Part shown: one piece after another, positions 47,722 to 60,102 of the stretch | Position numbering within the stretch: position 1 is the first letter of the stretch | Layout: each line of letters opens with the position of its first letter | Assembly: GCF_018812025.1 (NCBI RefSeq) | Contig: NC_063051.1 | Location: 6,077,896 to 6,141,895, forward strand | DNA length: 64,000 nucleotides | Origin: Megalobrama amblycephala | Lineage: Eukaryota > Chordata > Actinopteri > Cypriniformes > Xenocyprididae | Direction of reading: 5' to 3' | Notes under the pieces: model-generated | The model's input: the letters and a program-made list of their open reading frames with translations, nothing else | What the model was told of the DNA's origin: nothing | The model's database searches: none | Translations under genes and position numbers: made by a program

Positions 47722-50700
47722 ATGAGTTCCTCAGATGAGGGGAGCGACATATTCAGGCTGCTCATTATCATGTCAGCGTGCGGCTCCAGACGCTCATGGA
47801 TGCTTTTCTACCTCACTCTGCTGGTAGCACTGGTGTCCCAGAGCGAAGGAGGTTGTCAGGATACGGGGCTGTGTTGCTTTGGACAGAACCAGTCATGTAT
47901 TACTGAAGACTGGAGAAAAGATCGCTCCTATGGGGAATGTTACTGCGACCAGGCATGCAAGACGACATTGGACTGTTGTCACGACTATGACCTTGCTTGT
48001 CCAGGTTTCTAAAATTTCATATTTTTCAGATGCCATGTATTAAAATGATAAAAACGGATTCAGGCCATGTCTGTAATGGAGGCCAGATTTTATCCACAGC
48101 TTCTTGAACACTTTTTTACCATCAAGGTTGAAGTTTTTATATGAATATAAAATATTGTGCACAATATATTTTGGATATTTATATTTGTATATATACCATT
48201 CAAATGCTAAGAATTTTAAATACTTTTACCGTTTATAGCACTTGTCAGTACTGTTAGTTACCTATAGCAGCTAATGAATCAGAAGTCTCCCACATTCACA
48301 GAAAGTAGTTTACTTTTGCATTACAAAATAAGGGATATTATTATATGAATATTATTATGTGGATATTGTTATATGAATAATTTATATGAATGCATCGGGG
48401 GAAGTATATGTTATGTGCTGTAACATTTCTTATGTTTCATTATTTTGCTTTATGTTACCAATTCTTGTGACTAAATGTTTAATTTGCAACATTTTCAAAG
48501 TTTATGGGGGCTTTGGAATCTTGTCACTGTAGTACTTTACAGATATTTCTGCTTTTTTATTATTTAAAACACTGGAGGGTTGAAAAAAGCTTTCAAACAT
48601 CTTTTAGTGCTGATTGTTTTGTGATCTTGTCACAATGTAATGTGATGATTCAGTTAAAAACTACACTGGAGACAGTAAACCTCATTTCATAGGCGAAGAA
48701 GCCTTAAAGGCACAGCAACAACAACAGCCTGTTTAGTTTTAAGTTTCAGAGGGAGGGTGGAAAACGGTCATCCTAGATAACAGGGAACATTCTCTGAACT
48801 TTGGCTAACGTTCAAGCAAAGTTCTCTAAAATTTATAAACGAATGTTCTTCCAGTAACATTATTTGAACATTTGCTGTAGGTTAACTGCATGGTCTTTAA
48901 TAATGTTCTCTAAACATTATCACAAAAATATATATATACCACATTTTTTTCTGAAACATTTAAGTTATTAAATTTTTGAAATGTTACTACTTGCTTCAGA
49001 GTGTTCAGAGAACATTCAAATGTAACATTCCCATAATGATTGCAAAATTATAAAATAGTCTGTTTTCTTAATGAGTGTAAAACCAAGAAACATTTAAACA
49101 AACATTTAAAAAAACTGGAAGTTTTGAACATTCAGACAACATTCTTAATGGAAACATTAGCAAAACGTTCTTAGAAAATTTTTTTTTTTTTAGCTATAGG
49201 ATTAAAAACTTTTGGTACAAAAAACTTTTATTACAAGTGGATCTGAGTGAAGACCCCTGTAATATATTTCTGTTGCTGCTGCATATTTATCATTGCTTTT
49301 AAACTCCACTAGGGAACATTCTCAGAACATGAGAATGGCAAGGTTCTCTTAGTTATGAATAAATGATCTTCCAGTACCATTAATAGAATGTTTGTTCAAC
49401 GTTATCTGGTCTTCTCAATATGTTAGCACAAAAACGTACGGAAGAGGATTAGGGCCAAGCAATAATAAAAAAAATAAAACCACCTCAAGATTAAAGTTGT
49501 TCAATTTCGAGAAAAAAGTCAAAATAAAATGTTGAGAATAAACTCATTAAATTACGAGAAAAAACTTGTTAAATTATGAGAAAAATGTCGTTAAATTTCG
49601 AGAAAAAAGTAGAGATAAAATGTTGAGAATAAACTCATTAAATTATGACTTTATTCTCAACATCTCGACTTTTTTCTCATAATTTAACGAATTTGTTCTC
49701 GTAATTTAACGAGTTTATTCTCAACATTTTATCTCGACTTTTTTCTCGAAATTTAATGACATTTTTCTCGTAATTTAAGGAGTTTATTCTCAACATTTTA
49801 TTTTGACTTTTTTCTCGAAATTTAACGACATTTTTCTCGTAATTTAATGACTTTATTCTGAACATTTTATCTCGACTTTTTTCTCGAAATTTAACAAGTT
49901 TTTTTCTCGTAATTTAACGAGTTTATTCTCAACATTTTATCTCGACTTTTTTCTCGAAATTTAACGACATTTTTCTCATAATTTAACAAGTTTTTTTTTA
50001 AGACAGAGCAGGTTACTTTTGATATGAAAAAAAAGTCTCAAATTTCAAATTTTGTAATATTTTAAGAAATTTAAACAATAAATACTGTTTTGTGGCTCTT
50101 TAATGTGTCGTGACAGATCACTGTAGCACCTCAGTTCAAGTGGCTCTTGAACCAATCAATTCCTATTCCTACTAGTGAATTTATCAATCAAGTAAACATG
50201 AATGAACATCAGAAGGGATGTTGTTTCAACCGTGGAACCATGTCAGTACACAGCATTTTTCAAGTTCAAGTCCACTGACGTTAAATATACTCACCTGACT
50301 GATTTGCTGGACATAACAGCGGATTCGGTGTTATGATTGGTTAGATCGCCTGTCAATCAAACTCCCAGCAAACGGTCAGTTACTGCTTATTAATAGTTCG
50401 TAAGGTAGTTGTTAAATTTAGGTATTGGGTAAGATTAAGGGATGCAGAATAAGGCATTAATATGTGCTTTACAAGTATTAATAAACAGCCAATATCCTAG
50501 TAATATGCATGATAATAAGCAACTAGAGTTACTTGTTACCTATATTAGCTGAGAACCTGCCACATCTACCGTGTGTGTGTGTGTGTGTTTTAGCCGTATC
50601 CTGTGTGGTGAGCGAATGGAGTGTGTGGTCTGGCTGTCTGGAGCCGTGTAAACCCACACTTCGCACAAGGTGGAGGCAGGTGATTCAGGAAGCGCGTAAT

Positions 50701-53700
50701 GGAGGTGAACCCTGTCCCTCTTTACATCAGACCGCCGGCTGTGCAGAGTACCACGATCAGCACGGTCCCTGCCTGCAATCACTGGGTATGGTAATCTATA
50801 GATCGGTGAAATATCCATTGCTCTCCTTCAACACAAATGTCAAATTTAATAATCAACAGTGGATAATATCTTAGGGCTGAGATGGTCATGGCCCATTAGA
50901 TCCATAATAGAAGCAACTGGCCATTATTTTTCCATTGAATTGTTATTCTTGGATGGACTCCGCAGTACGCATTACATCCCATTTATCTAAGAGAATTTTT
51001 ATCTTATATAATCACATTATCAGTACATAGACTGTTTCTGACTGTAATCAAATTATGAACTGTAATCATCATCGTCATATGCTCTAAGCATTGAAGCAAC
51101 AATCTAAATGTCACCCTGAACAACCTTGTAGTACATGAATGTGCTTTTGAAAATGAGTTGTACCTTCTTATGAAACTGCAGGTGAATTATGGGGGCACAT
51201 AAAATTTCACGTAAAATTTCTCTTCCATAATCTTTGACCTACTCCTTTGTCTCATTATTTTACAGTCCCAGCTCTCATAACCACTGGCGGCTATGGAAAT
51301 GCACGGAAAAAGAGGGAGATTTTTGACAACAATATCACAGGGTAAGTAAGAACTGACGGTTCAACACTAAATTGCAACAAAAAGTTGCATGGTGGTATTT
51401 TTTTTTTTAATGTACCATGGTACATATCGTAGATCTCACTAACCACCACAAAAAACTGCACATACCCTGGCAATACCATATTTATTTGTTTATTATGACG
51501 TACCATTGTTACACCATAGTTTTCTTTGATAAGTACTGTAACATTAAGATTAAGATTTCTTAATGTTTTGGAAAAAAATCTCAGTAAAACCAGTAATGTT
51601 GCAAAATATTATTACTATATATTATTACTATTTATAATAACTGTTTTCTATTTAAAAATGTAATTTATTCTTTTGATGTCAAAGTTGAATTCTCATGTCT
51701 TCAATGTCACATGATCTTTCAGAAATAATGCTAATACTCTGATTTATTGCATTCCTTGCTGAATGATCTTTCAAAAAGTCAAAATAAATAAAAATCTTAC
51801 TGACCCCAAACTTTTGAACAGTAGTATGTATATTTAATTTATTGGCATATATATGCATCTGTATGTGCACACCTCAGTTACTGTGTGGAGTTTGAACTCA
51901 CGTCCCTGACGGCGGGTTGTCAGCGCAGCTTCAGTCCACATACTGGTTGGATGCGGTACCTGAAGGAGGGGCATCAGGTGTGTGTGGAGTGCCAGCCACC
52001 AGCACTGACCCAGGGTCAACGCTACTGCTCCGGGGATGGGGAGAATATGGGACAGGACAGGTAAGAGGAGAAAGACCTGGATAAATGTTTTGCTTGTTGT
52101 TGTTGTTTAAATTCCATTCTCAATACAACTTAAGCTCAATAATACAGACACTCCACATAGTTTATCAAAACAAACAATAATCATTGGAATAAATGTTTAC
52201 ACATTATTTCAAAAGTATAACCACGAGACTAGTGTGATAAAATTAATCTTCTCATAGAGAGAGAGAGAGAAAAAAAAATGGTAACACTTTAGTTTAGGGT
52301 CCAATTCTCAATATTAACTATAGTTGCTTATTAGCATGCATATTACTAGGATATTGGCTGTTTATTAGTACTTATAAAGTACATATTAATGCCTTAACCA
52401 ATAACTAAACTTAACAACTACCTTACTAACTGTTAATAAGCAGTAATTAGGAGTTTACTGAGGCAAAAGTTGTAGTTAGTTAACTTAATAGTGAGAACTG
52501 GACCCTAAAATAAAGTGTGACCAAAACAAAACAAAACAAACAAAAAAAAAAACACCCACAGGAATTACCATAAGCAAATCCGGTAACACTTTGGTATGGG
52601 GAACACATATTCACAATTAACTATGTCTTTTGTCTCAATAAACTCCTAATTTACTTCTTGTTAATAGTCAGAAGCTAGTTTTTGTAGCGTTTAAGTTTAG
52701 GTATTAGATGTAGAATATGGCCATGCAGAAAAAGACATTAATATGGGCTTTATAAATACTAATAAACAGCCAATATGCACGCAACTAGATAAAAGTGAGA
52801 ATGGTTCCCCATACTGAAGTGTTACCACAAATCCCACTGCAAAAGGAGGATTTAGACAACTATACAATTCACAGAACACACCAATTTAAATGAAATAATT
52901 AATATACACTATCGTTCAAAAGTTTGCATTCTGTAAGATTCTTTAAATGTTTTTGAAAGAAGTCTCTTATGTTCACCAAATGCTATTTTTTTAAATCAAA
53001 AACAGAGTAAAACAGTAATATTGTGAAATATTATTAAATTTTAAAATAGCTGTTTTCTATTTTAATATACTTTAAAACTTAATTTATTTCTGTGATGGCG
53101 AAGCTGCCATTACACCAGTCTTCAGTGTCACATGATCCTTTAGAAATCGTTCTAATGTGCTACTGTATATTTTTGTGAAAACTGATACATTTTTGAGGAT
53201 TTTTTTGGAATAGAAATCTTTTTTAACATTATAAATGTCTTTACTGTCGCTTTTGATCAATTTAATGCATCAATGCTGAATAAAAATAAAAAGCTGTACA
53301 TTTATTTTTTCAGCTGTAAAGATCTAACTGTAAATCATTATCCATAACAAACAAACAAAAAAAGCTAAAACTCATTTCAGACGGTTTTGAGACCATATCT
53401 TGACCACTAGAGGGAACCATGAGACATCTTTAAATATTTAAGTGCTTGTGTATAAAACATCTTGTACTGGTTTAAAGGGTTAGTTCACCCAAAAATGAAA
53501 ATTCTGTCATTTATTACTTACCCTCATGCCGTTCCACACCCATAAGACCTTCGTTAATCTTCAGAACACAAATTAAGATATTTTAGAAATCCGATGGCTC
53601 CATGAGGCCTCCATAGGGAGCAATGACACTTCCTCTCTCAAGATCCATAAAGGTACTAAAAACATATTTAAATCAGTTCATGTGAGTACAGTGGTTCAAT

Positions 53701-54584
53701 ATTAATATTATAAAGCGACGAAAATAACAAAATAACGACTTATTTAGCAATGGCCGATTTCAAAACACTGCTTCATGAAGCATCGGATAAAAAATGAATC
53801 AGTGTATCGAATCTGCTGTTCGGAGTGCCAAAGTCACGTGATTTCAGCCGTTGGCAGTTTGACACGCGATCTGAATCATGATTCGACACACTGATTCATT
53901 TGTGCTCCGAATCTTCCTGAAGCAGTGTTTTGAAATCGGCCATCACTAAATAAGTCGTTATTTTGTTTTTTTGGCGCACCAAAAATATTCTCGTCGCTTT
54001 ATAACATTAATATTGAACCACTCTACTCACATGAACTGATTTAAACATGTTTTTAGTACCTTTATGGATCTTGAGAGAGGAAGTGTCCATTGCTCCCTAT
54101 GGAGGCCTCACGGAGCCATCGGATTTCAACTAAAATATATTAATTTGTGTTCCGAAGATTAACGAACGGCATGAGGGTAGGTAATAAATGACAGAATTTT
54201 CATTTTTGGGTGAACTAATTTGGAGCACTCTAGAGCCTTGTTATGTTTTTTTTAAATAAAAAGAGAGCAATTGCCTGTTTAATCTAGTCTAAATTTAAAA
54301 CGAATGATTCTGGGATTTAACCAACACATAAAATGCAAGCATTATCCATTAGCTAGGTTTGAAACTCTTAACCTAGCTCAAGGGCATCAGCCAGAGCGAT
54401 ACCCATCACTCTATCTGTCTTCCTCTATCATCTCTTTCCATCACATTCTCACTCTCTCGCTCTCAGGAGGTTGTCTCTGCAGTGGCAGGCCGTGGGGAAT
54501 TCTCAGTGCAGAGGGGTGTGGAGGCGAGTCCGTCGACGAGACTCCTGTTCCTGTCCCACTGTACACAGTTTTCTCTTCATCTAA
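47722..54584 (+). CDS. Somatomedin-B and thrombospondin type-1 domain secreted protein (sbspon-like); 5 exons
   Basis: Predicted extracellular-matrix protein homologous to SBSPON (RPE-spondin). Coding exons: 47722-48004, 50594-50785, 51266-51341, 51878-52060, 54467-54584. From the preferred start at 47770 they give 267 aa plus stop (804 nt; human about 264 aa) with consistent phases. The ATG at 47722 would add 16 residues before the signal peptide. Order: signal peptide (MLFYLTLLVALVSQ, from 47800), somatomedin-B domain with its eight Cys (CxDTGLCCFG, CYCDQAC, DCCHDYDLAC), TSP1 repeat (SEWSVWSGCLEPCKPT, full Cys set), then a C-terminal Cys-rich region ending CSCPTVHSFLFI, nearly as in human. 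Oddities: the exon 1 donor is weak (gtttct), and RKKR in exon 3 may be a furin site absent from human SBSPON as recalled. Function inferred from the family. Confidence 0.93.
48720..49440. repeat. Degenerate gttctctgaacatt-type repeat in sbspon-like intron 1
   Basis: Scattered variants of gaacattctctgaac, aatgttcttccagtaac and gagaacattc recur in both orientations, e.g. near 48783, 48840, 49010 and 49315. A similar patch lies near 43730-43760. No coding content. Confidence 0.5.
49497..49990. repeat. 69-bp minisatellite with internal inversion
   Basis: Units starting ctcgtaatttaacgagttta begin at 49698, 49767, 49836 and 49906 (periods 69, 69, 70). The left part (49497-49650) holds the same unit reversed, so the array folds on a centre near 49650. 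Because 69 is a multiple of 3, a spurious open frame with a 23-residue repeat runs through it. In sbspon-like intron 1. Confidence 0.92.
50385..50528. mobile_element. Fragment of the ggtaacacttta-family MITE interior
   Basis: The block ttactgcttattaatagttc ... aataaacagccaatatccta matches the interiors of the elements at 52281-52524 and 52583-52830, but the termini are missing. It ends 66 bp before the sbspon-like exon at 50594. Confidence 0.6.
51545..51832. mobile_element. Short internally deleted aagtttggggt-family MITE
   Basis: Body blocks (tcaatgtcacatgatctttc) end in the intact terminus ctgaccccaaacttttgaac at about 51800-51819. It lies directly before the sbspon-like exon at 51878. Confidence 0.65.
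52281..52524. mobile_element. MITE with ggtaacactttagttta termini
   Basis: The left end ggtaacactttagtttaggg is mirrored by ccctaaaataaagtgtgacc at the right. The interior has ggatattggctgtttattag and its inverted neighbours. Sits 50-60 bp from a sister copy at 52583-52830. Confidence 0.8.
52583..52830. mobile_element. MITE with ggtaacactttggtatg termini
   Basis: Left end ggtaacactttggtatgggg; right end ccccatactgaagtgttacc. Sister copy to 52281-52524 with its interior largely in inverse order. Confidence 0.8.
52902..53330. mobile_element. aagtttggggt-family MITE in sbspon-like intron 4
   Basis: Terminus cactatcgttcaaaagtttg at about 52906, then the standard body (ctcttatgttcaccaaatgc, tcacatgatcctttagaaat). 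The right end is decayed. Confidence 0.7.
53472..54220. mobile_element. Fold-back element (gggttagttcaccc termini)
   Basis: TTAA at 53472-53475 on the left, lost on the right. The halves are inverted copies (catgccgttccacacccata left; cgaacggcatgagggtaggt right). Same family as 38215-39038, including the caaaacactgcttcatgaag centre. In sbspon-like intron 4. Confidence 0.85.
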
Positions 54585-55405
54585 GTCGCACTTTAACCGG
54601 GTCATGAAGTTTTAGACTTTATGAAGTGACGGTAGAATGTGCAGAGACCATTTGGGTAACTCAAAACCAGCTTCAGGCTTTTAAGAGAAATGAGCTGATT
54701 ACAGTACGTTATCAAGAGCAGATTCAATATTAGTCACAGATAATTCAGATTTAAAGACTCTTTACTAATGCTAACAGCCATTATATTGTGACTAAGTAGC
54801 CATAATGTATTTTAAGAAGCAGTTCTCCAATGCATGTATTAAAAAATTCTACATTTTTCAAGTGTGTGGTAAGTTTCCAAATGCTTTTTGGGGCCTTAGG
54901 GATACACCATTTGAACTCATGTGTATAAACTCTAATGACAACACAGAATAATAGGTAAAATTAATAATCTGTATCATTTATTTGATTTCCAGCCAACCAA
55001 GGGGGGAGGGGGGATAACTCTTCTTCATACTGCAAAGATTTCAGGACATTATGACACATTTTTGGCTCTTTTTCCTATTAATAAGACAAGGAATTGGCTT
55101 TTTGTCACATACAGAACAAGTTACAGCTTCAGAGGTACGACATGCATTAAACAACATAACACACGTACAGAAACAACGGCATAGAAAGTCAACAGGTAGA
55201 AAGATTACAAAACAAACAGCCTTTAGACCTACAAACGACATTGTAGAAGATTTAGGGGAAGGGAGGGATTGTAAACAGTGCTCTCTTTTTTTAGTTCCCT
55301 GGAAATTCTCTATGGATGTTTACGGTAATTTCTTTAATGAAACGCTTCCTAAATTTCGTACTTCTAGTTACCACTGTTATTGTACAATTTCATGAGAAAA
55401 GATCA

Positions 55406-55411
55406 AATAAA
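55406..55411 (+). terminator. Candidate sbspon-like polyadenylation signal
   Basis: First clear AATAAA after the stop codon at 54582-54584, giving a 3' UTR of about 830-850 nt. Confidence 0.5.
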
Positions 55412-56389
55412 CGAAAAATGTAAATCTCATTTGTGCTTTCTTGTTTAAACGAAATACACAAATCATTATAAACCCTCTCATAAATAAACGGAATTAAAAG
55501 TCAAAGTGCCCGTTTTAAAAAGCATGTTACTGTAAACCTAACATAAACATTTCAATTTCAAACAGCGTCCATGTTGATACTTCGAGCATCGTCAGGTTGT
55601 CACAGTTTGACACGTTTGTGAGCAAATTTTAATACCACTTAATTTGAAGGATTTTATAAATGTACCATGATGAATTGCAACCTGCACTGTCGTGTGGGAG
55701 GGTATTTAAGACAAAACACCTTTAATGCCATCAAACCATCCAATAAGACACTGACATTGTACTCAAATTATTGATTGTCATCACTGTTTTTAGACTGGAG
55801 TCAAAAAAATATCCCCAAAATAATCACCCATATGTAATTCACTCTAATCTTTGTTAATGCTCTAAGCACACTGCGCTGCGAGCGTTCCCCGTGGGACGGT
55901 ACAGAATGACATCTGCAGAACATATCAGCAATAAAACAACATATGCTAATCTTTGATTGAGAAATTAACATGGACAATATGGAGGTGGATCTCACAAAAC
56001 TTGTCAAGAGCATGTCTGGGTTGTATTTAAACAGAAAATCAATAGAAAAAATATGAAATATCATCTTGCATAAAGCAAATGAAACCTATTTCAAAAGCCA
56101 ATAAGATTTTGTGCATTGTGATTTATATATATTATATATATATAGCCTATATGACCCGTGCTGGCATGGGCTAATTTCGAGATACAGGCAAAAAAAAAAA
56201 TAAATAAATAAATTTTGGTCAAAATCCTTTATGCCTTAAGTGAACGTTTGGTTAACTGTTGGGGAAAAACATCTGATGTGTAACATTATATTAGATCCAT
56301 TTGGTAGGCCCTAGCTAGGTCTTAATATATTGGCTGTCTGTTTCATTTATGTTAATCAAACAATTGTGGAATCATGAAAAAAAACGTTG

Positions 56390-56405
<16 letters not shown>

Positions 56406-56428
<23 letters not shown>

Positions 56429-56431
56429 TAT
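56406..56431 (+). repeat. (AT)n microsatellite
   Basis: About 13 AT units following an A run. Confidence 0.95.
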
Positions 56432-58544
56432 TCCGATAAATATGGGTTTTGACTTGGTTTGTGCCAAATCTGGTGTTATTACCAGGGATTTTAAGGTATA
56501 GTTGCTAGGTGATTTTGTTTCGGAACCCTCAGAAAACTTTAACTCGATTTTTCTCAAAATTGACTATGCTGACTATATCGACTTCAAGCAGGTGTAGCTC
56601 AGTCATTTTTGTTAATGAATAGAGATATATGAGAGTAACAATAGCTAATTTTTGAAAATTTGCTCATTGCAACTCATTTTGCCAGCATTCACATATATAT
56701 TCATATATATAGTATAAATACATATGGGAGGTGGGAGGGAAATTAGCTTAAAATTATTTAAAAAATAATAATAAAATGCACAAATTATTTTCTTTTGATT
56801 TTTGGGTAAAATATTTCAGACATTTCTTTGTGAGATTCACCCATGGATCATTACAAAAAAACAGGGTTGACACTGACCTCAGGGCACGGCCTAACACAGA
56901 TACAGCAAAGAGAGTTTTGAATGGCTTCAGTAAGGTCACATTTTAGCGATAATGTTCTCTCCGTATGAATCTACTGAATGAATAGGGTACTGAATGTGGA
57001 TCACACACCCGACAGATCATGGATATTATATAATATCCACATAAAAGACCAAAAGTGGAGCAAGGGACCTTAGCACTCAGAAAGCAGCTTCCTCTCCACA
57101 TCATTACAGTAAGCAGTATACATCGTTGCATTCATAAATTATTCTGTATAGAGCAGAGAGGGAAGATCCCTCTCACTTGCAGTTTTTCCTCCCATACACA
57201 CCCTCCTCCCGCTGTCTTGCAGAAAATTGGTATTCCGTTCACACCTCACTTCAACTCAGCTAAAATCGTTGAGACAGGGATGGAAGCATACACACAAGTC
57301 TCGGGAGAGGCCGAGTTTACCCCCATCATCTTTGCGCTCCCCAGATAACACATGCACACACATACATATTCTATGAGACAAGTACATTCTGACAGTGTGA
57401 CTTTTAATGATGGTATTTGTTGACACAGATGCAATTGAGTATGTTTTTTTAATCTAATTTAGCCCTCTCTATCCCAGTTTTCAAATTCAATATGAGCGCT
57501 AGAAGGGAGGGCTTGTGGTCACCATGGAAACTGGATATAGTCGTCTTCAGGACATCGTCTACATACCTGTGAATACATGCTGGATTATGTTTATGTGTGT
57601 GGTTACAAATTGGTGAGAATGGCTGCATTGGTGATAAGGATCTAATCTTTCAAGGATATTAAGTTTGTGCAGTGTAAAGGGATTGTATTCCATTTGGAGA
57701 TAAACATGGCCATGCATTACATACTTTATTACAGAGCTCTCTATCAAAAAGGATAAATGTTTGGGATTAAGTGGTGGTCATCTTGGTCACATTGTGTTTG
57801 TTGAGCCTGAATAACAATTGAGGACACAAAAGGTCCCATAAAACCTTTTATTAAATCAAATATTTTAAAATAAACATTCTGGCAATGCAAAAGTATGAGA
57901 CCATCTCCCTCATTTCATATGATCATCTAGAAAATACTTTAGAAATATATATTTATTCTTATATTCAGAAATATTTGTGTTTGAACAGCATTCACTGTTA
58001 TGAAACTGGTAAATCTAACTGAAATGTTGAATTGACCTGAAGTTTTTCAATAGTTTCTTTGTCAGATTTATTCTAGATTTCCATTGCTTACCAATATCAG
58101 GTAATAACAGGGCGAGGTACGTGTTGTCCATTCATTCTCAGTGTTGCTTCTGTTTGGGCTGCCAATGTGCATGTGCTACGCAATTTTAATATGAAATCAT
58201 AAACATGATCTTTTGTAAGAAATAAAATTGCACAGCATGAAGTGTATGTTCAGTTACTTTCTTAAAAACACTTTTTGAAAAATGAAAATTCTGTTATCAT
58301 TTACTCATCCTCATATCGTTCCAAACCTCTATTCTTTTTTTTTCATCTGTGGAACACAAAAGAAGAAATTTTGTACAGCCTTTTGGGTTCAGAACAACAC
58401 TGGACCCCAATAGATGTACAAAACAAATAAATAAATAAATAAAATCTTCTTTTATGTTATACAAAAGAAATAAATGCACACCGAAATGTACTGAAATGTA
58501 GGAGACTAAACAATGACAGAATTTTCAGTTTTGAAAAAATAAAA

Positions 58545-59226
58545 ATTTGCTGTCAATTTACTCACCCTCAGGCCATCCAAGATGTAGGTGAATTTTTTTT
58601 TATTCAGTAGAACAGTAAAGAGGTTTTTTAGCTGAAACCGTGGTCCTCAGTGATTCATATAATGGAAGTCAATGGGTGCCATCACTTTGAGATTAAAAGA
58701 AACATATGCAGACAAAACAAAATGAATACCCGCAGCTCCTGATGACACATTGAGGTTTTAAGAAGCGAAATGATCAATCTATGCAAGAAACTGAACATTA
58801 TTTACAACATTTTACCTCTAATCCACAGCCTCGGCAAACGGTCCTGAGCGCGAGCTTCCTGTTGCATAATGACGTATGCGCGGCTTACCTGCACATACGT
58901 CATTATGCGACAGTCGCGGTGCAGACTGTCGTGAATTCGCTCAGGACCGTTTGCCGAGGCTGCGGATTACAGGTAATAATGCTGTAAATAATGTTGCATA
59001 GACCAATCGTTTCGCTTCTTAAGACCTTAATGTAGGAGATGCGGATATTAATTTTGTTTTGTATGCATTTCAAAGTGACGGCACCCATTGACTTCCAGTA
59101 TATGAATCACAGAGGACTATGATTTCAGCTAAAAATCTTCTTTACTGTTCTACTGAAGAAAAAAAGTCAACTACATCTTGAATGGACTGAAGGTAAATTT
59201 TCATTTTTGGGTGAACTATCCCTTTA
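58545..59226. mobile_element. Fold-back element with CG-rich centre
   Basis: The outer arms pair (tactcaccctcaggccatcc left; ggacggaaggtaaat-type complement right, ending in tgggtgaactatccctttaa). Inner arms are near-exact: gcataatgacgtatg at 58864-58878 against its complement at 58894-58908, and cctcggcaaacggtcctgag against ctcaggaccgtttgccgagg. The right TTAA is retained; the left end is decayed. Confidence 0.85.
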
Positions 59227-59587
59227 AGCTTTGCCATACTAGAGAAAGATGACATACAAGTAAATGACATGAGGGGGGGTAAATTTAAACAGATTTTGGT
59301 CTCTTCCAATGAAACAATTGACAATTTATTCTCATACTGACGGATATGACACAAGAAATATGTGTGACAGATTTCTACAGATAATCTTCATGTCTATATA
59401 AAAATAAATCAATCAAGTAAAATCACACAGCATGTGAATATATTTTGAAGAGTGAGCTTGTGTGCAGGAATGTTGGTTGTTATATACGTGCACATTATCA
59501 TACCATCAGCCCTCCCTATATCAAATACGCTTGCACACAAACACTCATACTGTATGCAGACCCATAACTGCAGTTAAGTAAGGCCAG

Positions 59588-59593
59588 TTTATT
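59588..59593 (-). terminator. kcnb1: Candidate kcnb1 polyadenylation signal
   Basis: AATAAA on the minus strand, about 510 nt after the kcnb1 stop codon. Kv2.1 mRNAs usually have long 3' UTRs, so further distal sites are possible. Confidence 0.35.
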
Positions 59594-60102
59594 AGGGGAC
59601 AGGGGAGGGGTGCACTAGTAAACAGGGTATAACATGTCTCTAATGCTATTCTTTAAGGTGGGCTCTGGACAGTGGCTAGCTGACGTGGGCAGTGACGGAC
59701 TGTCCCCCTTGATTTACCATACACACCTGCGCTTAAATGTCTGGTAAGTTTCCAGCCTTAAGCTAAATAAGCTTTAGCATAAATCCTGTTCTTTTCACAA
59801 ACAACCGTAGGCCAGATCTGCTCTGGCTTTATCTTACCCCTGCGATGCGCCAATGCAGGCTTGTTTACAGAAGAGGATAAAGGGCAAGAGGTGTAGGCAG
59901 TGATACATCCTCAAGATCCTGTCCCTTAATGATGTAACATGACCACTGTTTTCCAGTGAACTCTCCCGCGTAAAGTCACCAGGATAGGCCCCCTGGTCAG
60001 ATGCCTGTAAAATGATTCTCCAATGTACATTAGTCTCTGCTTTCTCTAAAGTAGTTGACTGAACTTGGCCTTCTTTCCCTTCTGGAGTCTGACCCTGAGG
60101 CC

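Larger units (their letters stand above)
54585..59587. other. sbspon-like 3' region and sbspon-like/kcnb1 convergent interval
   Basis: The sbspon-like 3' UTR probably runs to the AATAAA at 55406-55411. An open stretch at 55051-55395 inside it has no recognisable domain and is treated as UTR. Beyond that only AT-rich sequence, an (AT)n run (56406-56431) and a fold-back element (58545-59226) are seen. Confidence 0.5.

Noticed and set aside
49677..49865. Minus-strand open frame with a repeated 23-residue pattern
   Set aside because: It is the 69-bp minisatellite read in one frame (period divisible by three), inside an intron, with no known domain.
55051..55395. 114-codon open frame downstream of sbspon-like
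   Set aside because: No recognisable domain; lies between the sbspon-like stop and its best poly(A) signal, so most likely 3' UTR.
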